Shown in pieces: positions 1 through 10,117 of a DNA stretch of 30,132 nt. Numbering within the stretch: the stretch's first letter is position 1; every line of letters starts with the position of its first letter. Under the pieces are notes generated by a model that saw only the letters and a program-made list of their open reading frames with translations, had not been told where the DNA came from and made no database searches. The DNA is from Bacteroidetes bacterium QH_10_64_37 (lineage in GTDB: Bacteria > Bacteroidota > Rhodothermia > Rhodothermales > Salinibacteraceae). Both the position numbers and the translations under genes were made by a program. The stretch spans positions 1 to 30,132 of the forward strand of contig PXSZ01000016.1 of the NCBI GenBank assembly GCA_003023105.1. Reading direction: 5' to 3'.

Positions 1-1
1 G

Positions 2-2784
2 TACGAGATTAGCGGCCTGTCCCCGGGGGCGTATGATCTCCAAGCGTCGTTCGTGGGGTACAGCGATCGGGTCGTGGAAGACGTACAAGTCTCCGCCGGG
101 GAGACAACCGAGGTGAACTTTTCTCTTGCTCCGGAGGTGACGCAACTCCAAGAAGTTGTCGCCGTCGGGTACGGGACCCAGCAGCGGCAGGACCTGACTG
201 GGTCGGTCGCATCCATCAACGTTGAAGAGGCAGAGGTAGCCGGAGTGAACACCTCGCCCCAGGAGCTCTTGCAGGGCGCCGCCGCTGGCGTGAACATTAC
301 ACGGTCCAACGGCGAGCCGGGAGCAGGAATTAGTGTTCGCATCCGCGGGGCAACCTCTATCAACGCCTCAAACTCGCCCCTTTTTGTCATCGATGGAATT
401 CCTCTTCAGGAGTACGGGGCACCGGGAGGATTTGGGACAGGACGAAACCCCTTGAGCTTCATCAATTCCGGCAACATTGAGTCCATCGATGTCCTGAAGG
501 ATGCCTCTGCCACCGCCATCTATGGGGCGCGCGGCTCCAACGGCGTGGTGTTGATTCAAACGAAGGACGGCGAGGCGGGCGACGTGCAGGTGGACTACAG
601 TTCGTCCGTTTCGATGTCGAACATGCATAGAAAACTGGACCTCCTCAGCGCCAGCGAGTATCGTAGCTTCGTTGAGGACCAAGTTGACGCAGGGAATCTA
701 CCGGAAGGTCGTCTTGAATCCCTTGGAAACGCAAATACAGACTGGCAGGAGGCCATAACTCGAAGGGCCGTTTCGCAAAGCCACAGTTTGGCCCTCTCTG
801 GAGGGGCAGAAAGCACGCGGTATCGTGCTTCTCTGAACTACGCGAACGAAGAGGGAATCGTGATCGGCTCGGGCACAGAGCGGCTCCGTGGACGGTTTAA
901 AGCGAACCTGCAAGCCTTCGATGATCGGCTCCAGCTAACTGCCAACCTCACGTCCGCCTACGTTGAGGATGACTACACGCCGTATCAGGAGACCGGCGGG
1001 TTTATTTCTTCCGGTACTCGGAGTCTACGCGGAACCCCGTCGCGGCCGCGCGCCAAGTCACAGATCTCTCGAAAACCCTACGAACGATCGCTGACCTCTC
1101 TGCCGACTTCGACATTACAGAAGGATGGAGTGCCAGCATCGATGTTGGAGGAGAGGTCTCGCAGAGCACGCGTAACACGTATTTTCCGAAGACCTCTTCA
1201 TTTGGTGAGGACCAAGGAGGGCGGGCCGAGAGAGACCAGAATAAGCTCATCTCGAAACGCATAGAGGGCACGACGAGCTACGAAAACACCTTCGGAACCC
1301 ACCACGTGGATGCTGTGGCCGGGTTTTCCTATCAGGACTGGTTCAACCAAGGCTTCGGCGCGGATGCCGAGGAGTTTATCACGGATCTCTGGACGTACAA
1401 CAATCTTGGGGCTGGAGGACGAGAAAGTCTCCTCCCCTACTCGTTCAAGAACATGCACAAGCTCGCCTCTATCTTTGGGCGGTTCAACTACGATTACGAC
1501 AACCGATATCTCCTCTCGCTCTCCCTCCGGCGCGACGGATCGTCCCGGTTCGGGGAAAATCGACGGTGGGGGCTCTTCCCGGCGGCCTCGGCGGCGTGGC
1601 GCCTCAGTCAGGATCTTTCCCTGCCGGACGCAATCACGGATCTCAAGCTCCGTGTGGGCTACGGGGTGACCGGAAACCAAGATATTGGGAACTACGCCGC
1701 CCTCGAAACGCTTGCTCCCGGGTTTCGCGCCGTCTTTGGACAACAGACTCAAGTGGGTGTCGCTCCGAACCAGTTCGCAAACCCAGAATTGCAGTGGGAA
1801 GAAAAGTCAACACTCAATCTCGGCGTGGACTTCGCTCTGTTCTCGGGGCGCCTTAGCGGCTCTGCGGAATACTACCGGAGCACGACCGAGAAACTGCTGG
1901 CCAACCTTCCGGTCCCGCAACCGGCCGTGGTGGGCACCCAGCTCGACAACGTAGGGGAGATGGAAAATACCGGCGTTGAATTTTCCCTCGACGGGACCAT
2001 CTTCGATCGAGAAGACCTGAACCTCTCGATCGGTGTGACGGCGAGTAGAAACAACAACGAAATCGTGAGCCTCGGCGGGGGCCGCGACCGCATCGTGTAC
2101 GGGAGCGTGAGCGGACCGGGACTCACGGGCGTGCAGTCCTTTATTCTCCAGCCCGGAGACCCGGTCGGGACGTTCTACGGGCCCGTCTTTGCCGGGTTTG
2201 AGAATCAGAACCAGATCTTCAAGGATTATGAGGATACCGACGGGGACGGCATCGGCGATGAGGTCGTGGGCACCACGCCGTCGCCGTCTACCGAGGATCG
2301 ACAGGTGGTCGGCAGCGCCGAGCCGGACCTGATCTACGGGTTTTCAACCCAGGCAACCTGGAAGGACTGGAGTTTGAATGCGTCCTTTAGCGGGAAATAC
2401 GGACAGGAGATTTTTAACAACACGGCCCTTACGTACGCGGCGAAGACCCAGGTGCTGACGAATAACAACTTTCTGGCCTCGGCGTTGGACGCCCCAACCG
2501 ACATCGAGGAAGCACCGGTCTACTCGTCTCGGTGGATCCAGAACGGCTCCTATCTCCGACTGAGTAGCCTAACGCTGGGGTACACGCTTACCTCCCTCCT
2601 CCCTCAGGTACGACGGGCCCGTGTCTACGTAAAGGGCAGCAATCTTTTCGTTCTTACTCCCTACGACGGATACGATCCGGAGGTGAAGACCGACAATGCA
2701 GGAGCGCTTCCCACGAAAGGGGTCGACTACCTCAACTACCCTCGCCCCCGTACCTTTACGCTGGGGGTGAGCATCAACATTTAG
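2..2784 (+). pseudogene. SusC/RagA-type TonB-dependent outer-membrane receptor, frameshifted and 5'-truncated by the window edge
   Basis: SusC-type receptors form the TonB-dependent barrel that, with a SusD lid, imports glycans or other oligomers across the outer membrane. The first codons, already open at base 2, encode the end of a carboxypeptidase-regulatory-like domain (YEISGLSPGAYDL). They are followed by the SusC signature EVVAVGYGTQ near base 150 and the plug (VRIRGATSI, FVIDGIPL, IYGARGSNGVVLI). Frame 2 stays in register to about base 1003 (YQETGGF), then runs in an unrelated frame to a TAG at 1262-1264. Homology resumes in frame 1 from about base 1003 (YFFRYSESTRNPV) and continues through the barrel to a TAG at 2782-2784, ending in the family-typical TLGVSINI. 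The roughly 20 residues that usually lie between the two conserved stretches are missing, so I infer a deletion of a length not divisible by three. A sequencing error alone would not explain the missing residues. The gene is probably non-functional. Confidence 0.85.
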
Positions 2785-2923
2785 GGATCCCTGCGTTCCC
2801 TCCGCGCCTTCTACCTGACATCTATCGAGAAGGCTCGGCGTTTCTCTCTCGCCGGGCGTCTATCTCGGATCTTGTACCACTGGGCCGAAACCACTTATGA
2901 TCCTTCATGCGACGATACAAAAG

Positions 2924-4444
2924 ATGAACCGACTGATTCTGATCACCGTCGTGGCGTCCGCCGCGCTCGTCTTCTCGGGGTGCGATCTGTCGCCGGAGAC
3001 GTTCGACACGATCTCTCCCGAGGAATTTTACCAGACAGAGGATGAATTCCGGGCGGCCGTGGTCCCCGTCTACAATCAACTGGGTTCCATTTCGCAGGGT
3101 CAATACTGGTGGAACAGCGAGGTCAGCACGGACGAGGCGATCGTCCCGACCCGCGGCCAGGACTGGGACGACAACGGGGTGTGGCGCCGACTGCACACCC
3201 AATCGTGGACGCCCACGGACCCGGCCGCAGGAAGTGCCTGGAGCGGTGCGTACACTGGGGTTGCCCGCGCAAACACCGTACTGAGCAACCTGGAGCAATC
3301 AACGCTGGACGAGAGCACGCTCAACGAGTTCGCGGCTGAGGTGCGCACGCTGCGTGCCTTCTTTTACTACACGCTCATGGACCTTTTCGGGGGCGTGCCC
3401 ATCGTGACGGCGCCCGCGGCGGATCCGGACAATCCGCCCTCGGACACGACCCGCCGGGCGGTCTTCAACTTCGTCGAAACGGAACTGAAGGAGTCGCTCC
3501 CCAACCTTCCCCTGGAGCGAAGCGGAGCGAACACGGGTCGGGTGACGAAAGGAGCCGCCCGGGCAATCCTCGCCAACATGTATCTCAACGCGGAAGTGTT
3601 TAAGGGAGAGGTCACCGAAAGCGGGCTGCAGCGTGCAGAGCCGATGTATACGGAGGCCGTCGCCGAAGTTGATGCCATTATCGATTCGGGAGTCTACAGC
3701 CTGGCCGACAATTTTTTCCAGAACTTCGCGCTAGACAATCATACGTCGCCGGAGATTATTTTTGCCAAACAAAACGTGGAGGAGGGAGGCCCTGGACTGG
3801 GCTACCACTTCAAGGTGCTTCACTACAACCAGTGGCCAACGGGGTGCTGCAATGGATTGGCGACGCTGCCCGGGTCCTACGACACCTTTAGCGACGATGA
3901 CCTGCGGAAGGACATGTTTCTCGAGGGGCGGGCGCGCAACCTCTACACGGACGAACCGGCCTTTAACCGTGAAGGCGATCCCCTGATCTTCACGAAAGAG
4001 GTTCCTCTTACAGGAGCTTCTGAGGGAGCGGGGATTCGCCCGATGAAATGGCCGGTCAACCCGAATAACACGACGGGCTCGTTCAAAAACGACTACGCAT
4101 TCTTTCGCCTGGCTGAGATGTACATGATTAAAGCCGAGGCCCTGTGGCGGATGAACGGACCGAACCAGCAGAGTGTCGACCTGATGAACCGCGTGCGGGA
4201 ACGAGCCTTCGACCCGGATCAGCCGATCGATGCGGGTGACCTTTCGGAGGAATTTTTCCTTAATGAGCGCACGCGTGAGTTTCATTCCGAAGCGAAGCGA
4301 CGCCAGGACCTGGTCCGATTTGGCAAGTTCACCTCCGAAATTTGGGCCCACAAGGAGGAAAGTGAGCCGTACCGCGTGCTCTTTCCGGTGCCCCAGTCCG
4401 AACTTGACTCAAATCCGAATCTAACCCAAAATCCCGGATACTAG
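2924..4444 (+). CDS. SusD/RagB family nutrient-binding outer-membrane lipoprotein
   Basis: SusD-type proteins are surface lipoproteins that close over a SusC barrel and bind its substrate. The start at 2924 is preferred because it gives a short lipoprotein signal (MNRLILITVVASAALVFSGC, lipidated Cys20). An in-frame ATG at 2897 would add nine residues in front. The 506-residue length fits the family. Typical features are ISPEEFYQTEDEFRAAV after the signal, an N-terminal TPR-like helical part, ARTLRAFFYY-type text (VRTLRAFFYYTLMDLFGGVP near residue 150), RLAEMYMIKAEAL near residue 400, and the C-terminal NERTREFHSEAKRRQDLVRFGKF. It lies 139 bases after the broken SusC and is itself intact. The substrate cannot be read from the sequence; no glycoside hydrolase or peptidase is adjacent. 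Confidence 0.93.
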   Translation: MNRLILITVVASAALVFSGCDLSPETFDTISPEEFYQTEDEFRAAVVPVYNQLGSISQGQYWWNSEVSTDEAIVPTRGQDWDDNGVWRRLHTQSWTPTDPAAGSAWSGAYTGVARANTVLSNLEQSTLDESTLNEFAAEVRTLRAFFYYTLMDLFGGVPIVTAPAADPDNPPSDTTRRAVFNFVETELKESLPNLPLERSGANTGRVTKGAARAILANMYLNAEVFKGEVTESGLQRAEPMYTEAVAEVDAIIDSGVYSLADNFFQNFALDNHTSPEIIFAKQNVEEGGPGLGYHFKVLHYNQWPTGCCNGLATLPGSYDTFSDDDLRKDMFLEGRARNLYTDEPAFNREGDPLIFTKEVPLTGASEGAGIRPMKWPVNPNNTTGSFKNDYAFFRLAEMYMIKAEALWRMNGPNQQSVDLMNRVRERAFDPDQPIDAGDLSEEFFLNERTREFHSEAKRRQDLVRFGKFTSEIWAHKEESEPYRVLFPVPQSELDSNPNLTQNPGY

Positions 4445-4452
4445 CAGCGTCT

Positions 4453-4477
4453 GGGATGGGGGAAGGGGAGGGTTGGG
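4453..4477 (+). other. Putative G-quadruplex-forming G-run cluster
   Basis: Five runs of three or more G (4453-4455, 4458-4462, 4465-4468, 4470-4472, 4475-4477) are separated by loops of one or two bases. They lie on the coding strand, nine bases after the SusD stop and before the FG-GAP lipoprotein gene. This fits the standard four-run G-quadruplex pattern with very short loops. Any effect on transcription or mRNA 3'-end stability is inference. Confidence 0.45.
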
Positions 4478-4598
4478 CACGACGGCTCGTGATCGCTGAG
4501 AAGACCTTTCGTTACGTACTGCGTGCCCTCGGCAGCCCAAGGCCGAACCGACCTGTCTCTCGTGCTTCTTCTTCGCCCTTCGCGTTTTCTGTGCTCGG

Positions 4599-7500
4599 AT
4601 GACGAATTGGGATGTAGGGAGCCGTCCCCTTCTTCTTTTGCTCGGGCCGCCCCTCATCATTCTGCTTTCCGCGTGTTCGGACCCTCCGTCGGATGCCCCG
4701 TCCCTCTTCACTCAGCTTTCCCCGGATAGCACGGGGGTGACGTTCGCGAATGAGCTGTCCCCATCCCCGGCCCTCAACATTCTCAACTACCTTTACTACT
4801 ACAACGGCGGTGGGGTGGCGGTGGGCGACCTCAACAACGACGGCCTCATCGACCTCTACTTCACGGCCAACGAGGGGCCGAATGCGCTCTACCTGAACCG
4901 GGGCGACTTCCGGTTCGAGGAGGTGACCAATGCGGCCGGCGTTGCGGGCTCGGCCGACTGGTCAACCGGCGCCGCGATGGCCGACGTGAACGGAGATGGC
5001 CGACTCGATATCTACGTTTCGGTCGTTCATGGCATCCACGGATTAGAGGGACACAATCAGCTCTTCCTCAACCAGGGTCCCGGCGAAAATGGGGTTCCTA
5101 CCTTTGAGGAAAAGGCCGCCGCGTACAATCTTGACCAGCGAGGATTCGGCACGCAGGCCGCCTTCTTTGACTACGACGGGGACGGGGACCTTGACGTCTA
5201 CCTGCTCAACTCTTCGGTCCACGAGGAGCAGACCTACGGCCGCGGGACCCTCCGCGAGGAAAAAAGTAAACGAGCGGGCGATCGCCTCTACCGCAACGAT
5301 GACTCCACCTTCATCGAGGTAACCGACGAGGCCGGACTCTACAGCGGGCGCACCGGATACGGCCTGGGAGTGGTAGCCAGCGACCTCAATCGGAACGGCT
5401 GTCCGGACCTCTACGTGGCCAACGACTTCCACGAGCACGACTACCTCTACTACAACGAGTGCGACGGCACCTTTACGGAGGCCATCGAGCGGGCCACCAG
5501 GCACGTCAGCTACTCGTCGATGGGCGTCGACGCGGCGGACTACAACAACGACGGGCGCCCGGACGTGGCGGTGCTCGACATGCTACCCGCCCGGCAGGAC
5601 ATTCTCACCACCTCCAACACGGCCGATGCAGAAGACATCTATCGGCTTATACGCCGGTACGGCTACCACCACCAGCTCCGACGCAATACGCTCCAACTGA
5701 ACCAGGGGAACCGGCGCTTTAGCGAGACTGGGCTTCTGGCCGGCATGGCGGCCACGGACTGGAGCTGGGCGCCCGTCTTCGCCGACCTTGACAATGACGG
5801 CCGGAAGGACCTCTTCGTGACCAACGGCATCGTCCGCCGCCCCAACGACCTCGACTACCTCGAGCGCGCCTCGCAGCCGAAGGTTGCACGGTCGCTGAAC
5901 GAGGAGGTGACCGAAAAAGACATGGCGCTGCAGGAACAGATGCCCCACGAGCCGATCGCCAATTTTGCGTTCCGCAACGACGGGGACCTTACCTTCTCGG
6001 ACTCGACGAGCGTCTGGGGCCTCAGCCAGCCCGGCTTCTCGAGCGGGGCCGCCTACGCGGACCTCAACAACGACGGCGCACTCGACCTGGTCATCAACAA
6101 CCTCGACGCCCCGGCGTCAATTTATGAGAACCGGGCCGACACGCTCCGCGGCGGCCACCGTTCTCTGACGGTCCGGCTGGAGGGGAAGGGGGACAACACC
6201 TACGGGATCGGGGCGAAGGTAACCGTCTACCAGGAGGGCCGGACCCAGCTGCTGGAGCAGATGCCCACCCGCGGCTACCAGTCCTCAGTCGACCCGCGCC
6301 TGCACTTCGGCCTCGGGGAGAAGGCCGTCGACTCCCTCACGGTGGTCTGGCCCGACGGTCGCACCGAGACGCGGAGGGACGTGGCCGTTGATCGAACAAT
6401 TACTCTCCGGCAGGCCGACGCGACCGCGCAGGAGGCCCCGTTGGCCCCGGAGACGAGCACCCCGCTCTTCACCACGACGACCGCCGACACGCTGGGCATC
6501 GACTTTCGGCACAAAGAGAATGCGTACAGCGACTTCACGCGCGAGCCGCTGATGCCGCGCAAGCTCTCGACTGAGGGACCGGCATTGGCCGTTGGGGACG
6601 TGACCGGAAACGGCCTCGACGACGTCTACATCGGGGGCGCGAAGCGCCAGCCCGGCGCCCTCTACGTCCAGCAGGAGGACGGCCGGTTCCGGCGCTCCGT
6701 GTCGAACGACAGCCTCTGGACTGCCGACCAGCTGCACGAGGATGTCGATGCCACCTTCTTCGATGCAAATGGCGACGGAGCAACCGATCTCTACGTTGTG
6801 AGCGGGGGCAACGAGTTTTGGGGCGACCACGAAGCCCTGCGCGACCGGCTTTACCTCAACGACGGAACCGGCACGTTCCGTCGGGCCGGCGGGGCCCTGC
6901 CGGCGGACAGGACCGAGAATGGGGCCGTCGCTGCTCCTGCCGACTTCGATGGAGACGGCGACGCAGACCTCTTCGTGGGCAGCCGCGTCGTGGCCCGGCA
7001 CTATGGCAAGACGCCGAAAAGCGCCCTCCTCGAAAACGACGGCACCGGCCACTTCACAGACGTGACCGACGAGGTAGCCCCGAACCTGCGCGACGTGGGC
7101 ATGGTGACCGACGCTGTGTGGACCGATGTGCGCGATACGGGCGTGCCGGACCTCGTGGTGGTGGGTGAGTGGATGCCCATCACCGTGTTCGAGAACCGCG
7201 AGAACCGCCTGGTCGACCGCACAGAGGCGGCCGGGCTGGCTGGCACCGAAGGCTGGTGGAACGTCGTCCGCGCCGCCGACCTCACCGGTGACGGCACCCC
7301 CGATCTGGTTGCCGGTAACTTCGGCCTCAACGCCCGCCTTCAGGCCTCCGCCGACGAGCCGGTTCGCCTCTACCGAAGCGACTTTAACGACGACGGTCAG
7401 CCCGAGCCCATTCTGACCCGCTACAACAACGGCGTGAGCTACCCGTGGGCCCAGCGAGACGCGCTCCTCAAGCAGATCCCGTCGCTGAAGGAAAAATTCC

Positions 7501-8201
7501 CGACGTACGAGTCCTTCGGCGCCAGCCAACTTGAGGACCTCTTTTCAGCGGCGGCGATCCGGAAGGCGACGGTCCGGGAGGCACGCACCTTCGCCAGCGT
7601 CTACGTCGAGAGCCAGGGGGATGGAACGTTCGCCGTCCAGCCGCTTCCCTCCCGGGCGCAGTTCGCACCGACCTACAGCGTCCTTGCCCGCGACCTCGAC
7701 GGCGACGGAGCCCGCGAGGTAATGATGGGGGGCAACTTCTACGGGGTGCGGCCCCGACAGGGCCGCTACGACGCCAGCTACGGGACCGTCCTGCAGGGCA
7801 ACGGGGACGGTCGTTGGAGAGCCGTGCCTCCGCCGGAAAGTGGCCTGTACCTGGAGGGGGAGGTCCGAGGCCTCCGGCTCCTGCACGGCGCCGAGGGGGC
7901 ACGCTGGGTGCTGGTGGCTCGAAACGACGCCCGGCCACAGGCGGTGCGGCTCCGGAGGCCGCCGAGCAATAGATCGGGGGCACCGCGGCAGTCGAGGGCC
8001 GCAAGCATGAGTCCACGGATCCACAGTCCAGGATGTTCATCGTACCTCGAACTGGTTGACCCGAAGAGACCGAACGGAGAGGAGCCCTTCGCTACCGCAC
8101 GACGACCACCTTGCGCAGCAACTGAATCGATTCGCCCTGCACCCGCAGAAAGTACGTGCCGCTGGCTTGCTGACGCGCCCGGATCCGAAACCGTTGAATG
8201 A
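4599..8201 (+). CDS. FG-GAP/VCBS repeat and ASPIC/UnbV domain lipoprotein (CRTAC1-like), C-terminus doubtful
   Basis: The protein is probably an exported calcium-binding beta-propeller lipoprotein; the family is common beside SusCD pairs in Bacteroidota and its substrate is unknown. The N-terminus has a hydrophobic signal and lipobox (LLSAC, Cys26). At least seven DxNxDGxxD calcium loops follow (GDLNNDGLIDLYF, ADVNGDGRLDIYV, FDYDGDGDLDVYL and others). An ASPIC/UnbV domain lies at about residues 525-605 (YGIGAKVTVY, PTRGYQSSVDPRLHFGLG, VVWPDGRTE). A second propeller set follows (GDVTGNGLDDVYIGG, FDANGDGATDLYV, ADFDGDGDADLFVG, ADLTGDGTPDLVAGNFGLN). Recognisable sequence ends near base 7950 (WVLVARNDARPQAVRLR). 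The last 80 or so residues are Arg/Pro/Ser-rich, unlike the rest, and overlap the convergent gene by 110 bases. Another frame would stop at 7970-7972 (PEAAEQ then TAG), so a small indel near 7950 is likely. Confidence 0.88.
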   Translation: MTNWDVGSRPLLLLLGPPLIILLSACSDPPSDAPSLFTQLSPDSTGVTFANELSPSPALNILNYLYYYNGGGVAVGDLNNDGLIDLYFTANEGPNALYLNRGDFRFEEVTNAAGVAGSADWSTGAAMADVNGDGRLDIYVSVVHGIHGLEGHNQLFLNQGPGENGVPTFEEKAAAYNLDQRGFGTQAAFFDYDGDGDLDVYLLNSSVHEEQTYGRGTLREEKSKRAGDRLYRNDDSTFIEVTDEAGLYSGRTGYGLGVVASDLNRNGCPDLYVANDFHEHDYLYYNECDGTFTEAIERATRHVSYSSMGVDAADYNNDGRPDVAVLDMLPARQDILTTSNTADAEDIYRLIRRYGYHHQLRRNTLQLNQGNRRFSETGLLAGMAATDWSWAPVFADLDNDGRKDLFVTNGIVRRPNDLDYLERASQPKVARSLNEEVTEKDMALQEQMPHEPIANFAFRNDGDLTFSDSTSVWGLSQPGFSSGAAYADLNNDGALDLVINNLDAPASIYENRADTLRGGHRSLTVRLEGKGDNTYGIGAKVTVYQEGRTQLLEQMPTRGYQSSVDPRLHFGLGEKAVDSLTVVWPDGRTETRRDVAVDRTITLRQADATAQEAPLAPETSTPLFTTTTADTLGIDFRHKENAYSDFTREPLMPRKLSTEGPALAVGDVTGNGLDDVYIGGAKRQPGALYVQQEDGRFRRSVSNDSLWTADQLHEDVDATFFDANGDGATDLYVVSGGNEFWGDHEALRDRLYLNDGTGTFRRAGGALPADRTENGAVAAPADFDGDGDADLFVGSRVVARHYGKTPKSALLENDGTGHFTDVTDEVAPNLRDVGMVTDAVWTDVRDTGVPDLVVVGEWMPITVFENRENRLVDRTEAAGLAGTEGWWNVVRAADLTGDGTPDLVAGNFGLNARLQASADEPVRLYRSDFNDDGQPEPILTRYNNGVSYPWAQRDALLKQIPSLKEKFPTYESFGASQLEDLFSAAAIRKATVREARTFASVYVESQGDGTFAVQPLPSRAQFAPTYSVLARDLDGDGAREVMMGGNFYGVRPRQGRYDASYGTVLQGNGDGRWRAVPPPESGLYLEGEVRGLRLLHGAEGARWVLVARNDARPQAVRLRRPPSNRSGAPRQSRAASMSPRIHSPGCSSYLELVDPKRPNGEEPFATARRPPCAATESIRPAPAESTCRWLADAPGSETVE

Positions 8202-9927
8202 CGCCCGCCGTGACCGACCCGTCGTGCAGAACCCGGACGCGGCGCCCCATCGCGTCGTACAGGACCACGCGAAGGGGCTGCGACTCGCGAAGCGTGAGCG
8301 TGAAGAGGGCCTGGTTCCGAACGGGATGCGGAGAGGGACCGTCCGCGACGAAAGGCTCGGTAGGCAGAACGCGGACCGACTCGGCGGTGCTCGTCTGCAC
8401 CGATCCATCCGTCGAGTAGTGTCGAATGCGGAACCGGTGGGTGCCGGGGCGAAGGTCCTCGAACGGAAACTCGTATTCCTGAATGCCGGAGCCGCTGCGG
8501 CCCGCGAAGGTTTCGGCCAGTCTCCAAGCGGTGGCCTCCGGAGGCTTGTGCTCCAGTTCGATGCGATCCGTCTGGGCCGCCGCCGAAATGGACCACCGGA
8601 CGAGAGCCCCCTGCTCGCGTTGGGTCCCGGTCAGCGACAGGAGGGGGGAGAGGCTGGGCTGAACGACGAACAGGCCTTCCCCAATGCTGCTGATGAGGAC
8701 CATGTTGCGCTCGAAGAACGGATAGGTGCTCCAGGCCCCGTCGAAGGACGCTTCGTTGCCGTCCGGATACGTATCGAAGAACGCCACCTCCTCCGGATTC
8801 TCGGGACTCGCCACGTCCAGGACACGGAGCCCACTTTGATAATTGGCCTGATACGAATAATTCCCGACGATGTACTGGTTGTGATCGATCGCTCCGGTGG
8901 CCCCCGAAAAGCTCGTCACGAGCTCCGGGCGGTCCAGGTCCGTCACGTCGAAGACGAGCGTGCGGGTCCGGTCTACGAATCCCTCCGCCTCATCGAGCTC
9001 GTCGTCGACGTACAGAAAGCGGTGGTCCTCGGTGAGCCACGCCTGGTGGGTGTATCCGACCTGCGGATACGTGGCGTTGGCGATCGTCGTTGGATTGTTC
9101 TTGTTCGTCACGTCGGCGATGTTGACGGCCGTCTCGTTGGAATTGAAGCACACCTCGCGGCCCTGATAGTCGCGGTCGGGGCCTTCGTAGTTCACGCACT
9201 GCGCATCGTGGGTGTACCCCGCGTCGGACTTCCCCGTGGACGGGTCGGCAAAACATCCGGCGAAGGTGGGCGCCGTCGGATCCTGAATGTTGACCATGTG
9301 GAGGCCGCCGCCGCAGGTCGTGTCCGCGCCACTGCCCCCCACGATGTAGGCAAATCCGCTTTCAGGGTTGATGGCGACGTTGTGGGCCGTCTCGACGCCG
9401 TCGTAGTGCGCCGTCTCTGCGAAGGTCACGGGCCGTTCCTCCGGCTCCACGTCTCGGAGTTGAGTTAGGTCGAGGACCTGCATCCCGTGCCCGGAGGCCT
9501 CGCTCACGATGAAGGCGTGGTTCTCGTACACCTTCACGTCGCGCCAGGTGCTCGGCTCCGAGTGGCTCGGCAGCTCGCCCACATACACCGGCTCCGTCGG
9601 GGTGCTCACGTCCACGAACGCCGTGCCGTCGGTCCGGCCCACGAGCGCGTATTCGGTGCCGGTCTGGGGGTCGGTCCAGCCCCACACGTCGTTAAGCTGA
9701 GTGCCGGAAGCCCCTCCCAGGTCATCGATCGAGAGAAATGAGAGCAGGTTGACGTCCTCGCACGGGTACCGGTCGGCGGTTCCGTCGTCACACGCCACCG
9801 TGCCGCCGGTGATAGACGGTTGCGCCTGCGCCGGTTGGCCCCCGATGCCCCTCCCGGCGCCGAGCAGGCAGAGGACAGCGACACACCAAATGGGGGGAGC
9901 GGTGCGCACGGGGGACAGGAACGACAC
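8092..9927 (-). CDS. Choice-of-anchor B family secreted protein with T9SS-type C-terminal sorting domain
   Basis: This is an extracellular protein of unknown function built on a beta-propeller of LVIVD-like blades. Blade motifs include LNDVWGWTDPQTGTEYALVG, GTAFVDVSTPTEPVYVGEL, DVKVYENHAFIVSE, GYTHQAWLTEDHRFLYVDDE and GLRVLDVASPENPEEVAFFDT. An Ig/fibronectin-like segment follows (about residues 430-520), then a C-terminal domain with VVLYDAMGRRVRVL and ASGTYFLRVQ, typical of Por (type IX) secretion substrates, ending KVVVVR. The reading frame is open up to an ATG at 10074, but the first 49 residues from there are Arg/Ser-rich and unlike a signal. The GTG at 9927 (or 9909) directly precedes a clean signal peptide ending AQA-Q. 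The start is therefore uncertain between 9909, 9927 and 10074. The gene converges on the FG-GAP lipoprotein gene. Confidence 0.88.
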   Translation of the reverse strand: MSFLSPVRTAPPIWCVAVLCLLGAGRGIGGQPAQAQPSITGGTVACDDGTADRYPCEDVNLLSFLSIDDLGGASGTQLNDVWGWTDPQTGTEYALVGRTDGTAFVDVSTPTEPVYVGELPSHSEPSTWRDVKVYENHAFIVSEASGHGMQVLDLTQLRDVEPEERPVTFAETAHYDGVETAHNVAINPESGFAYIVGGSGADTTCGGGLHMVNIQDPTAPTFAGCFADPSTGKSDAGYTHDAQCVNYEGPDRDYQGREVCFNSNETAVNIADVTNKNNPTTIANATYPQVGYTHQAWLTEDHRFLYVDDELDEAEGFVDRTRTLVFDVTDLDRPELVTSFSGATGAIDHNQYIVGNYSYQANYQSGLRVLDVASPENPEEVAFFDTYPDGNEASFDGAWSTYPFFERNMVLISSIGEGLFVVQPSLSPLLSLTGTQREQGALVRWSISAAAQTDRIELEHKPPEATAWRLAETFAGRSGSGIQEYEFPFEDLRPGTHRFRIRHYSTDGSVQTSTAESVRVLPTEPFVADGPSPHPVRNQALFTLTLRESQPLRVVLYDAMGRRVRVLHDGSVTAGVIQRFRIRARQQASGTYFLRVQGESIQLLRKVVVVR

Positions 9928-10117
9928 GGATTGAAGCGTCCAGAAGATACGACGGATGGGCGACAACGGCGGGGCCCTGCTACAATCGGTCCCCCTTCCC
10001 CGTCTGCTGCCTGAAAGTTGTCGCCCGGGAAAAAGATCCGTCGTTCGGTTGGCGGAACGATTCGTCTCGTGCATCCTCCGCCGGCTTCGGCGTCAGGTCT
10101 GCGTCCGCCCCCCTGAC

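Noticed and set aside
2834..2856. Hairpin between susC and susD as an intrinsic terminator
   Set aside because: The stem is only five or six pairs with a nine-base loop and has no following T-run.
6285..7529. 414-codon open frame antisense to the FG-GAP lipoprotein gene
   Set aside because: The Val/Gly-rich translation mirrors the calcium-loop repeats and has no independent features.
8056..9468. 470-codon open frame antisense to the choice-of-anchor B gene
   Set aside because: No start context, signal or domain; the opposite frame carries repeated propeller motifs and a sorting domain.
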